From assembly GCA_033002965.1 (NCBI GenBank), contig JAURVB010007699.1, positions 124,001 to 188,000 of the forward strand: a stretch of 64,000 nt of DNA, written 5' to 3'. This DNA is from Piper betle (lineage: Eukaryota > Streptophyta > Magnoliopsida > Piperales > Piperaceae). Of this stretch, positions 13,701-26,243 are shown piece after piece (the stretch's first letter is position 1; each line of letters opens with the position of its first letter). The notes under the pieces are model-generated. The model ran no database searches. It was not told the DNA's origin and saw nothing but the letters and a program-made list of their open reading frames with translations. Made by a program: the position numbers and the translations under genes.

Positions 13701-14810
13701 GTATCTCATTCGGATTTGTAGGCGGGCTATTTGTGGTATGAGTACATTTACAAGCTGGATAAAATTACCTATAATAAGTACCATCCATACACATCATGGA
13801 TTCCAATTACGTAAGCTTAAGTCTAAATGCTTATTCGATGCAGATGTGTCCATTTTCTATAATAGTGAGTAATTTTGTGTCCTATCGTTGTTTCTTTTAT
13901 TGTATATCAGTGTCTACATTTGTTTGCGGAATTTCACTCAACAATTCCGAAGTTTCTCATTGACACTTTTTGTGTAAGTAACATTTTTAAATTGATAGGT
14001 TCAATTGAAAATTGTTGTTGACAGAATTAATATTTAAGTTATCCTTACATTGGTTGTCTTGCAGATGGCTCGGGAAGATTACATTGGAGACTTACATTTC
14101 ACAGTTACATATCTGGTTAAGGTGCAATAGTCTTTCTGACTGTTTTGTGTTTCTTCGGATATGGTGTTAGGTGCAAACCATTTAATAAGCTCATCTTTCA
14201 CAATGCATTGTTGCTCATTTGGAGAAAAATCAGTTCGTGTGATATGCTTTTTGACTTGTTTCTATGTTCTTTGACATGCTACTTTCAACCTCTATAGATC
14301 AGGCATACCTGATGGACAACCGAAATTGCTACTGTCACTCATTCCCAACTATCCAATGCTAAACTTCATGCTTACCACTACAATTTACATTGCCGTGAGT
14401 AATATGTTTTTGTATGCATTTTTATTGGATATGTATTTGTGAACACAACATATTTGATTTCAATGGGACATGTTTTGTCTTCCAGGTATCCTACAGAATC
14501 TTTCAGCTGACCAATACGCTCAAAGTGGCTTTTTTGCCCAATAAAGATAACAAGCGACTGATGTACAATGTGATAGCAGGGGCTATACTCTCATTTGTCC
14601 TGTATACATTATCATTCATACTACTACAAATTCCTCGAGTGATGGTAAGTCTGACAAATATCTTTCCTACGTAAAAAGTGGTATCAAGGAAAATAAATAT
14701 CCTCTTATGTGATGCGTTCTGATCACCCAAGACTATTTGGAAGCATTTCGTTTAAGGATTGGTCACTCTGGCTGAAGTCTAAATGTAGCTTCTCCTTGTT
14801 GCAGGTGTGA
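10738..14810 (+). CDS. RWA: REDUCED WALL ACETYLATION protein (Cas1p-like, multi-pass membrane)
   Basis: Golgi membrane protein of the plant RWA family, needed for O-acetylation of cell-wall polysaccharides such as xylan and pectin; it is thought to supply activated acetyl groups to TBL acetyltransferases. Coding exons: 10738-10770, 11309-11400, 11791-11925, 12019-12075, 12150-12221, 12366-12522, 12757-12906, 12993-13248, 13336-13457, 13548-13634, 13722-13810, 13911-13973, 14065-14121, 14298-14394, 14486-14644 and 14805-14810. They sum to 1632 bp (543 aa, the usual RWA length) with no lesion. Hallmark stretches are [53 protein letters not shown] and [20 protein letters not shown], with about ten hydrophobic segments. 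The exon 6 acceptor must be the CAGAG ending at 12365, because the CAG just before it breaks the frame. The last exon supplies only Val-stop. The leader is rich in CTT repeats. Confidence 0.94.
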
Positions 14811-15632
14811 AAAAGAATGCCGTCAGGGTTAGGTACCCACTTCTGCAAATGCAAGTGCCGAAAAGCGTGTATATAGTTTGCATTTTATACGAGAGTACCA
14901 TGAAAATTTTGGCCAGAGATTGGCAAGGATGGCAATTTATCGGAAAGCTTCAGATGATTCATTTTGGCGACTTCAATGTACATGTGTAAACAACCATTCG
15001 TTGAAAGATTGGAATATTGTCTCCTAAACTATCACCTAAACAGGTGATGTGTGATATTTCTTGCACCTTTCTCTGATGAATATCGAGGGTCTTTCCAACT
15101 CATATACGCCATTAGTTTGGACTGAATCAATCAAATGTTTGTAATTTGATTATGAAAAATTATGCAGAAAGACAATTAGGGGAGGATTTTGAGAACTTTA
15201 GAAAGTTATATTTTTCTCCTACGGATTTTGTGATTTCGTTTATAAAATTGTCGTAGTCCATGGGATTTTGTGACCTGTGGAAATTAATCCACTGCCATAG
15301 CCATAGGCTTTGACTGGCTTCCAAGCTTTTTATGCTCCTTAATCGTTCTATCAGAGACTCCCCGAGTTGAGTAACGTTTAGACGAGAACGCTCCCAAGTC
15401 CCAATTTGCCTTATCAAACGCAGACTATCAGTTCAAGCAGGCATTCCAAATAATTGAACAGCAGAGAATAAACATGTCACTGTTTAATGTCGAAGGAGTA
15501 CGTAAAACAAGCTATAAGGATTGCTCAACTTGTATACACACATGGTTTGAAATGATAAGCCCACGAACTCTTTCATCAACTCGGTTTCTCCTATTTAATC
15601 ACAACAAAAATTATTGTATCATCCTCTAAAAC

Positions 15633-18334
15633 CTACTGCATCTTCACATTTTCCGGCACCACACCTGCGTAGCCAATGAAGTAGGATGGCAAATGCGGAG
15701 AGAAAACAGGTTTCCCTTGCGGGCCATAGGCCGATATACTCCAGCATGCCTTGCATTGTTTGCTATCAACTTGAGCATTCTTTGCATATTCAGCAGCTCT
15801 AACAATGGTCAGTTTGAGGCTGCCTCCATGGTCTTGGTAATCATCCGGTCCACTTTCACGAATGTGTTTCATGAAATCAACTTCGACAGAATATATATCA
15901 TTGAAACTGCTCCGAGAAGGAGACAGTCCCCAGTAGAAGAGCTTGTTTGGTACAGGAAGAGAGGCATCAAAATACTCCGTTGGATTAGGGTCACAAAGTC
16001 CTTGAACCTTCTCGAGCTGCAAAATCATAGTAATTTGGAATGTTGGAAACCGACAATGAGTCTAAGCTTACGCGATGAAGCTGACTTACCTTTTGGATAA
16101 GAAGATGAAAGCGTGATTTGACATAACCGACCCAGTCCTTCAACACAACTTCGTCCGAGGCATATAGAAAGATCTTCAAAAATCGATGGTATTTGATCGC
16201 ATAATGAAATGGATCAAATAAATTCACCCAGTCAGCTTCCGTCTTAATACCAGCCTGCAGATTAAAAAGATGTCTATAAAGATCACCCTTTCCTAGAAAT
16301 TAGAAGTGAAAGAGGCCTATCCACACCTAAAGAGCAACTTCAGGTAATAAGAGACACCAAAAACTAATACAATAAGATTAGAAAACCACCTGTACTAAGC
16401 GCAATGCTCTCTGCAGTTCTGTCCGGATTTTCATGAAGGTGTGCCATGTAATGTATGATCTACAAACCTCATATGGATAAAATGGCATCAATATTGGCAT
16501 CAGACCCAAAGAATTTTCACTTACTTGAGATTCTGGTACAGCAAATAATGAAACAGGTGTAGGCCATGCCCATGTGCCAAATGTTTCAAAAAATCTTGAG
16601 ATAAGGACACTAATATTGGCATCTGGGTTATCACAGCATACAAATGCTACAAGGATGGCAAAATGTACACCCCCAAGAAATCCATGTAACTGCACAACAA
16701 TTAGTGAGTAAGTATACATGCACAATACAACCACTAAACAAAGACAGCACACACTTCTTCCTCTTCCTACTTGTCCATTACATTGCTATAAATTCCACGC
16801 CTTTTTGCCCATAGTTTAATACAACGTAGGACAGACTGAAAGTTCTGCAAACAATAAAAAGTTAGTTATAGGTAAATAAAAGAATCACATAATGCCATTG
16901 ATTCAATGAAAAGAATATAGATCACGACTTCAAGTATAGATGATTAATAACACCTCCAAATTAGGGATCTGTTTGAGAATTGATTCATTGCAACAAACTC
17001 CAGAGAAGCTTTTCAAGCTTGTCTTGTCCATGTTTGCCAACGTGTAGGGCTCAAAAATGTTCAAGTTCTGGGAAGTTGAAAGATTTTGCATCCAGATGAC
17101 ATGTAATTAGTAGCTTTGGATAAAAAAATAAGTAGCAGATTTTCATGAATATTCCTAATATGGAAATGTAAGAGAAGATTGCTTAGTGTATATGAGTAAA
17201 AAAGATGAGAATCTGTTTAGTTTAAAGGATTATTTCAAATAATCAATGTAAGAAGGCATTAAAAAATTCAATGAAAATTTAATATTTTTTTACAGAGCAT
17301 ACGTCAGTGAAGAGGATGAAGGGAAGTTGCAAGTAAGCCAGATCAACCAACACTCCATTAAATTTGAAACAAATTAGAGGAACTTTTGCTGTTGTCACAC
17401 ATGCAATCTCTGAAACCTCGCTCCTACTCTGAAGCATATTTCTCAGAACAATGAAGAAGTCATCCTGCCAGATTTAAGGGAATAGCTCAAAACATGATTG
17501 TACCCATATGAGGGGAGGGTGTGTGGGGTGTCCCATTTTCTACATAAACATGAGAGCAAAATGCACTTACTTCCCTAGTAGCAAATGCAGGTCCAACGCA
17601 TAAGGCATCAATATCTGAAATCGAACCATGAGCCTAATGGGAAGTTGAATAAAAGGTTAACAGCACGATGACTTTAAAAAACAAAAAATTAGGAAAAAAC
17701 AAAAAATCCTACAAAACAAATCAATTTTCCGGTAGCATGGGTTTTGCTCTACCATTGAGTGCTCTACACTCACATAAAGTAAAACCATAGTCTCAATTCG
17801 TAATAAAAAGAAGGCAAACGGCGTTTCCTATCATGCTCTTATTCACCCTAGCAAGCAAAATATCATGCCAAATTCATGTGATTATTCATTAACAAAAAAT
17901 AAAAAAACAAAAATGCAAGTTATATAGCTTACTCCAAGACCATACGACCCATAGGTCAATATCATCGCGCTTGTGCCGGCTATCAAGTTCTTAGCCATGC
18001 GACGCTGCCAAGCCACCTTCTTTGCCCACAAAATCACAATCTACAAAAAGAACATACTAAGCTCTGATAACAGCAATGATGAAAACGGAAAAAGGAACAA
18101 CATTTATAATTTTTTGATAAAGAGGAATAAACCTGTTGCAGTTGGTCAACCACATATCTTCGCTTCAACTCTTCTTCGGGGGATGGAAGCAGCCCTTCCT
18201 TGGACATAACCTGCACAATCCAATCGAGGAGTACATAGTGTCCTGTGTGACGCACAAAAACCTACAAGAGAAGGAGAAAGGGGAGGTAGAGTGCGTACCT
18301 CAAGCAAAGATTGGATTTTTCCTTCTTCCTCCAT
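15633..18334 (-). CDS. PAPS3: Short poly(A) polymerase, PAPS3-like
   Basis: Adds poly(A) tails to mRNA 3' ends. Ten coding exons join in frame: 18334-18299, 18210-18133, 18040-17933, 17634-17572, 17464-17303, 17067-16954, 16844-16782, 16689-16390, 16254-16090 and 16016-15633, giving 490 aa. The nucleotidyltransferase core is visible: LTYGSYGLG then HGS..SDIDALCVGP (two metal-binding Asp), the third Asp in FNGVLVDLAYLQ, LWAKRRGIYSN, FLGGVHFAILVAFVC, and KDWVGYVKSRF then GLCDPNPTEY in the RNA-binding domain. It stops soon after that domain. It lacks the long C-terminal tail with nuclear signals found in PAPS1/2/4, and so matches the short PAPS3 type (about 483 aa in Arabidopsis, reported as largely cytosolic and pollen-associated). 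A possible intron inside the 300-bp exon cannot be excluded, but the frame is open throughout. Confidence 0.9.
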
Positions 18335-19262
18335 CAGCCCAACAACAGTAGCAGTAGCTCCAGAGTACAGTGTATATATATATATATATTTACTTATTTA
18401 TTTATAGACCACATTTGGAGGAAGAAGATGAAAAGGCAAGGTCCAACTCCGGTATATCTGGTTTTTTATAGTTTTTTTTCCAAAATATTAAAAAACTGTT
18501 TTTTTCTCTTATTAGTCTTTTTAGTCAAGTAAAAATATTTAAAATTTTATTACTTATTTCTCCCTTTTCTAAATAAGAGATTGCCGAGTAGAGAGAATAA
18601 AAAGTTATAGCTCATTATAATTTTCTTCCTTTTTATTGGGTTTTTCTTATATATATTTTTTAAATGATGTATCTAGAGTGTCCCTTTGTTAAATACATAT
18701 ATCTACAATTTGTATAACTAAATCCTTCATTATTTTACTAATAATTGACATAACTCGAACGAGTACATCTGCACATGATAAATTAATATTATCACGTACT
18801 TATGCGATTGCCACTGAATTCTGAATTTTATCAAATTTCATTTTCTTTACAATAAAAATTATATATGAATATCTCACAGGAACAATTTTTTCGCATATGA
18901 TGGCCTGTGCATGCTCGAATGGAGGTCGTGTAAGCAAATGGGAAAATTCGTTACAAAACCATAAACTGTATGAATGCTTATAAGTTTTTTAACAAACCAA
19001 GCAAAAAATCCGTCTTCTTTCGAAACCCACCAATCTGGGAGGACTGGCAATCTTTTCCATCAAAAAACAGGGATTCGGAGGAGTTTTAGAATGCAGCAAT
19101 GGAGGTTCCTTACATCACATTTAGAGATGGAATTTCCGCAAGTTATAGTCAGAGACCATATTTATTCTCATAACATAGAGTTGGTAACTGAGGAAGGAGG
19201 AGATCTTGGAAGGACTGAGAGCTTTTATTCGATAGAGTGGAAAGAAAAAGAGCCGGATGCTA
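18335..19262. other. Intergenic and PAPS3-like promoter
   Basis: About 0.9 kb lies between the PAPS3-like start and the 3' end of the galactokinase gene, which is on the same strand. A (TA)n run at about 18372-18390 lies 40-55 bp upstream of the start codon and may act as its TATA region. I see nothing else; the 101-codon plus-strand frame at 18974-19279 looks like chance. Confidence 0.5.
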
Positions 19263-22200
19263 TTAGAACTTCAAGATAGCCGCGCCGCTGGATGGCTTGG
19301 ATGCAAAGACATAGAGGTCAAGATCATTCCCACCAACAACGCCTTTATCAATTCTTGACTGATAAAATGATTCCTGTTGCATAAACCCTTTGATCAGATC
19401 AACTAACAACAACCATAACAATACACAGTACAGGCAAGTAGAGGTAAAAGTCAATCCGCATTCTTGTCACTATGAAAATGATCTTACCGAATGACAATGA
19501 GAAACCTTGTTAACCATGTCTAAAATAATGCAGTTAATGAATGTTGCACCTCTATGAAATAACACTACTCAATGTACCAAATAGTCAGAAAAGCCCTGTA
19601 GAAAGTCACTTTGCAAATGATCAGACTATGGGTACTAAAACTCACCCTTAAATTAGAGATGAACAGAGGAACTGCATTTTCTTTCACCAATACTACCGCA
19701 CAACCACCCCTTCCGGCTCCAGTAAGTCTTGCTCCCAGCACTCGGTTATTGAGACATACCTCCACCAGTTCTTCCAATTCTGGGCAGCTGATGAATGTTA
19801 AAAAAATGTAGAAGAACGTAAATGAAAGTAATCCAACAAGTAAAATCCACCAAAGCTTGTATCTTAATTAGTTTCCTCCATTAACTACATGCATTTATCT
19901 GGAGCAAACGACACCCACAGCCATTACCTGCATTCATACAAAACACTGCAGCTATGGTGACTATCATTCATGAGGTCGCCAAGTTTTTTCAACTTCTCTT
20001 CATCACTGCAAAGGTTGAAACTTGAAGAGACTCATGTTCAAAATTAATACTGCTAGGTGATAAGAATTCATATTACACCTGAGTTCAGACTGAACAGTGT
20101 CCCTGAAAGCATGAACACGCCTAGCCTCAGAATGCACATGAGCTGCCCTCTGAATCAGTTCATCAAGACTAGAAATAGTAAGAAAAGGAATTGGAAGATT
20201 TTGCTAGGTTGTAAATAATGGAAGTTCCAAAAGTATCAACAAATAAACTACATAACTATGATCCTAAGTTTGCAATGCAGTAAAAGAAATTACGAGACCA
20301 CCTGAAATAATTTAAAATGCTTTGCAGCTGCCAATACACCCAGAGAAGTTGGTGAATGCTCCAAAACTGATGGTAGACTTTCATCCACGATTTTCTGTAT
20401 TTCCTCAGCTGTGTACGGTTCTTCGTGCAAAAACTCCTGAAACACATGATAAAGCATTATACTATGACCTCTAATTTAGGGTCACGTAAATGGAAAATAA
20501 GAAGAAAAATGATAAAGCACTACAATTTTTTTAAAAATAAATAAATTAATAAATAGCTACATTTGGAACATTACAGTCCAAGAATAAATTAAACTCAAAA
20601 TACCTTGACCACAAGGACAGAATCAGAAGAGCCACGCTCATGAGCAAAAGAGACACACAAACCCTCAACATCGGATAGTGCTTTAACGCTTGAAATTGCT
20701 TCTTTTAATTTCCTACCAAGTTTAATACCAAGCACAATCTGAAGCATCCGTCGTTTGTCAAAAATTCCATAATAAATGAAAGATAATAAGTGCAACACAG
20801 AGAGACAACAAAGAATGATTTATGAAAACTTAAAACTACAAGTAGATTAGACAAAGAAGGTTGAATTTAGAAGAAACGTGAAGCCATTATCTCCAAATGA
20901 CTACGCAAATTGGAGATCAAACATGATCATGCCCATTTTACCTTTTTTCCCACACATTAGAGAAGCTTCGAAATGCATATGCAGACATTTCACTAATATG
21001 GATTGCAAATAAAAACTACACACAGGCATCTACTCCTCATTTTTTAATTCTGACTATCTGAAAGGGTTTGATATAGATAATTGCATATCTTATACATCAT
21101 TACAAAAGTTATTGGTATTCTAAGCATGAAAAGAAACATACTGAGACCTTAGAATAAGCTTACAGCTGCAAGACGGCATTCTACAACCTGATCGTTGTAA
21201 TTCGTAGCTGCAGTAACTGCTTTCTGTGATTCTGCCAATGAATGGGCAATGAAAAAACTTCCACCAGGAGGCAATTGAACATCGCTTGCTTGTATAGGAT
21301 TGAAATCAATAAGTTTAGCGAATCCAGTTTTTGCCATAATAGATATAGCCTAAATAGGCAAAGCGGATCCATGCTGTCAAGCACTATATGAAGTAAAAAA
21401 TCCATGGAAAAATGTGCAAGATAGCTGTACTTTCATGTCTGACAGATTTCATGGGACAAATTTCTGAAAGCAATGATTTGGATGAACCAGTGCTGCAGAA
21501 GGATAACGGCTTAACGAACAAAATAATAACTTTCCAAAGAACCTCTTGAAAGGTTGTTTCACCTGGTCCATGCCACCTGATTGTGTTCCAATATGACGTT
21601 CACATTCACAAGTAAGTTGGGCAATTTCTTTCTGCAATGTTACAAGTGACTTGAAAAATTAATACAGAATCAATAACAAATAGGGTGTAATCATGAAAGA
21701 TGTGTCCTTTGCATCTCAAACGTTGATTGTTTTTTATAAACAAGAAAGACTCGTGTATATTTTAACAATTAGTAATATTGCATAACTAATGACTAGCAAC
21801 AAACTGTTATAAGTATCATGTTAAGACCCAATAAATGCAAAAACCTTAGGAAAGTTCTTGCCAAAGGCTGGCATTATAGCTATCGTTGATGAGCAAACAA
21901 ATGCTGCTGAACTAGATAACCCAGATCCTGCACAAAAGTGTATTAGCATCTGAACTTTTACCTCCGCAGAAAAACTGACAGCGTATTAATAGTGATACTT
22001 ACCCGTCGGAACAGTGCCATCAACCAACCCATCAAGACCAACAGGTACGCCAACATCAACTCCTTTTGCAACTTAGCAAACTCATAATAACCTTCATAAC
22101 TGCAATCATGAAGTTGGCTTTTACAGTTAATTTTAAAATGCCAGTAGGAGTTTGAAAACATTTTCTACTATTGTTGCAAATGCCAGGCTTTATATTGAAC

Positions 22201-24021
22201 GTTAACTTATTGATATAAAAGGGGGGGGAATGTTTGCTAAACCCTGGAGTCATTCCAATGGCAATTTATAGTTTTAGAGGTTGAAGAGTATATTTAGTCG
22301 CTAAAGGTTCCAAATAATGTTGACCAATTTCAATATTTTAAAATCAAAATCTTCATTGCAAAAGTGAAGAAAAAACTGGATGTCAAATAACCCACAGTAC
22401 ATGCAGAATGGTAGCCCCAGATGTAAATCTTCACATTGAAAAGAAAAAGAAGAAGAAGCAGCAATTAAATGTTTCAGCATCAAATTTCTTGATTATATTT
22501 TGGACTTGATAAAACCATAGAAGGCATGTAGATCCAAACATTGATCTCCAAAATCATAGAACTCAGCAATAGAGTGATGCCCTTGTCTGAAAGTGCAGTA
22601 TGCATCACTTTATTGGACCTCTGTATTCACCTTTATACCTCGACACATTGTTCAAAATAACCTACTAGGAATTAGCCAAAATGGACAATATTTCCAGCAG
22701 CATTCTAACAATCATCCACTTGTAAATGAAAAAAACAAGAAGTAATATTATGGTAGAACAATCAATCAATAAGCAGCGAGAAGATAAATACAGAGTGTGA
22801 GCAATGTAAGGACAAATTACTTTCTTATGCTTGCATTTTGAACCAAAATTTCCGTAAAAAAAATTGGTAATAATAAACGAACATCGGAGCACCTTACCCG
22901 CAGAGGAAATAATGGCCCCATTTGTGATTTTGCAAATCAATATCCTGCATAAAAAGATCATTAATCATGAATCATAGTTTAAGCTACAAGACCTGACGAG
23001 TCATTGACTATGATTGTGCTGAAATGGCTTGTACTTTTACCAGGAACTATATATGCATAATGTATATGAGCAAGTAGTCTTCATATGCAAGTATGATGAA
23101 AAAGAAACAAGATCTTGCCATTGACTATGATTGCATTAACGGGGAGCAGAAAGCTCTTCAAGTTTGTTGCCCAAAAAACGAAAAAACAAATTATATATTT
23201 GATTCCACTTACAGGGCATCTGCAACGACAAAACACTGCATTCCGTACATGCAAGCCATGCAGGTATTTCTATCGGCGGTGTGCTTCTACAAATATTAAG
23301 CCAGAAGCATGATGCACATCATAAAAGGAAAAACTACAATGATGTAATAAAATGATAAGTAACTCATCCAATTTCAAAAGAACAGTTTCTTTTTAATCTC
23401 CCACAACCACATAGTAGCACAAATTACCCATTAAATCTGCACTTCCACAAATCCAAACTCCAATCAATTCTCCAAATCATGCAAACAACAACAAATAGCG
23501 GTGAGCAGAGCCCATACCCAAAAGCTATAACACTTAAACAACCACATACTTGATCGGGGTCCGCCGGATAAGTACACATAGTATACTTGCCGTCATTAAC
23601 ATTAGCAATACGGAGCAGCTTCGGGGGGCCTCATCAACATCCCGCTTCCGAATGGCGACGATGGTTTCCTGCCGTATGGCCATCGGCAACACCGAGTAAC
23701 CCTCATAATCAATATGCTCCCCGATCAAATTCACCCGACCTGGCCCATAAAACATCCATCAAAAACAGCACAAAAAGATTCAAACTTCAATGCCAAACAA
23801 CAATGCGGCATGCAAATTCCCAATCAAATACCACCCAAAAAAAAAACAGACAGAAACAGACCAGGGGATCGAGCATAGACGTCGGGGAGATGGCCGAAAG
23901 CTTGCAAAAACTTGGCCTTGAGATTGTCGAAGCGGCGCCGAGCTTCTTCCAGGAGGGAACCTTCGCCGTAGACGGGGTCGAGGGAAGCGAAGACGGGGAT
24001 GAGGAGCTCCTCCTGCGCCAT
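19263..24021 (-). CDS. GALK: Galactokinase gene with two apparent single-base deletions
   Basis: Phosphorylates galactose to galactose-1-phosphate in the cytosolic Leloir pathway (GHMP kinase). Thirteen exons: 24021-23862, 23739-23550, 22944-22898, 22099-22003, 21927-21845, 21631-21563, 21349-21164, 20738-20604, 20436-20302, 20149-20079, 20005-19928, 19787-19646 and 19373-19263. Signatures: [18 protein letters not shown], the ATP loop [38 protein letters not shown] and the end [13 protein letters not shown]. The frame breaks twice. In exon 2 a run of six G (23623-23628, plus strand) is one base short of the homologous frame. In exon 4, near 22068-22072, one base is missing between YYEFAK and KGVDVG. 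With both bases present the protein would be 501 aa, near the usual ~496. As read, translation after exon 4 hits a stop in exon 5. The motif LTGAGWGGC of other plants has Arg for Trp here. It is either a young pseudogene or carries sequencing errors. Confidence 0.88.
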
Positions 24022-24706
24022 GGCCGATCTCTCCCTCCTTCCATACAATTACTCAAAGACAATAACAAGATTGGATTAACAACTGTTTAATCTGATATTT
24101 ACTAATAATAATCTTTGTTTATGCTGATCTCTTTTTGGTATAATCGGATCGTACATGCATTGTATATTTACTACGTGGTTTGACTTTGTAGTCTATTACT
24201 AGTATGATCATATTAGCATATGATAAGTTTTATTTGGATAAACTAGTAGTAGTAGTAGTACTATAATGTGATTATATTATCAAATAATCAGTTGTTCATA
24301 GACATGCATAGTTTGACTTTGGTAGTCTGTACAGAGTAGTTAGATTGCAGAATTGCTGATTCTGATCAGCAGTCTCTTATAAAGGGATTGAATATATTGA
24401 TAATTGATTCCTACTTTTCTAATTATATGTTATGGGATGGGAGAAAACTATTTGTTAGTGAAAAGGAGCCTTTTTTTTACATAGATAGTGAAAAGGTGCT
24501 TTGAAGCGTGTGAAAAGTATTTGGCTTTGGATTGACTTTCGAGATTATTAATTTGATGGGTTCTTTCTAAAAAATGCATGGAAAGTTCTGTCCGTGTGAC
24601 TTTTGAGAGTTAATTAAGTTGTTATATTTACAACTCGGATTTATTTATTTATGTGTTAATTTCCTGACCGTAATCAGAGTCCTCGTTAACCTCAATTTAT
24701 TTAAGA

Positions 24707-24739
<33 letters not shown>

Positions 24740-26240
24740 AAGAAAATTAAAACTATTCTCATGTTCAGCTGATGGAATTGGTATTCTTTGCGGAATGCGA
24801 GGACAGAGAATTATAAATAATAAAACTTGGGTTTTATCTATATTATAAAAAGTTCATGTTTGTATTTTGTTTTACTACATGTAAGCGGTTGTGAATAAGC
24901 CCCACAGATTCCTCAATGGTCTTTTGTCATAGTTCTTAATTTTTTATCCAAACTTGTTATGGTTCTTAATAATTACATTAATATGTGCTATTAGCTGTTG
25001 AAAATGACCATATATATGATGTGATATACAGCCAATTATGTGCTAGAGTGTGCTGTGAAACATATTCCGACTCATCGGTGGAAAAGTCCACTATATATAT
25101 ATAAATATATATATGCCTATTAGCAAAGATTCATATTTCCCACCAGAGGCATGCATGGTTGTATGCAAGTAAAACTTGTTCCACAGCAGGTTAATTAGAA
25201 GTAATATATGATATTCAATTATCAAATAAGACAATTAGTTAGATGATCGTATTCGCATCTTTCAAAAAACAAAACCAGTGCCGCCTCTCAATTAGGATTT
25301 AGGCACCTCAAATGTTACTGAGCACACCTGCCCAGCTAGCTACACACATCGTCACACCTGTTTACTGTACAAATATTTTGATTATATCAAGAAACTCTCG
25401 CGGACATATACGCCTAATCCAACGTTTCACAGCTATGACATTGTAGCTCCCAACTAAAAAACAACACTACTTTCTCGATTAATTACTTGAATCACTTTGA
25501 CCATATAATCACTCTCATCATATAATTGTATTTAAGATCCAAAAGTAACTTCATTATTGGGAATCCTAACTACAATTATAAGGCTTGAGACGATGAACAC
25601 CAATGGCAATATGATCTCAGAAGATATACATACCAAAAATGTCAAGCTGCTTGCAAGTCTTCAACCCTTCATCGAGTACTTGTGCAAACAGGAAGGGGTA
25701 GGAATCGATTGCCGAGCATAGTAGTTGCACTGCCCATGCATATATCAGGAAATCCAATTTACGTCTCCTCCCAGTTTCTCAGTCCCTACTCATTGTCATG
25801 GTCAGCTTGATCTGAAAGCTTGTAAAATCAGACCCTTCTTGTATATCAACATCCAGCAAAATTTCCTTCCTTAAAACGAGTTCTGCACATTTTCGCAGTA
25901 AACAAGAGATCCTTCCAATATTCGAGTCCTAAGCAATCAATGGAACCCCTATTCAGAGCGTACTTCTTCTCCGCATTAAAACTTTGTTCCCTAGAATCAG
26001 TTCCCCAAAAATGGACAATATGCAGATTGCAGACACAAAACTGTGCAACACATAATACATCAGAAATAAGAAGCGCATGCATTTATTCCCTAATCTATAT
26101 ATGTTTAAAGAAGACGCCAAACAACCACGTTCAAAGTTTGTCAATCAAAAGTATGAGCGAGTAATTCCAAGCATACGTAAGGCGAGACCGTAGTCAGTAC
26201 TAAGAAGAAGACGACGTACTACTATCTGGTTAATGAAAAC
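24022..26240. other. Intergenic, AT-rich, no gene seen
   Basis: About 2.2 kb lies between the galactokinase start and the WRKY stop codon. A (TA)n tract occupies 24715-24739 and shorter TA runs occur near 25.1 kb. The part just right of 26 kb is probably WRKY 3' untranslated sequence. No coding or RNA gene was recognised. Confidence 0.55.
24715..24739. repeat. (TA)n microsatellite
   Basis: An uninterrupted dinucleotide TA run of about 25 bp in intergenic AT-rich DNA. Confidence 0.9.
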
Positions 26241-26243
26241 TGG

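Noticed and set aside
17735..17775. tRNA-like antisense sequence (GCTCTACCATTGAGTGCTC)
   Set aside because: It lies in a PAPS3-like intron and no complete cloverleaf or acceptor stem forms.
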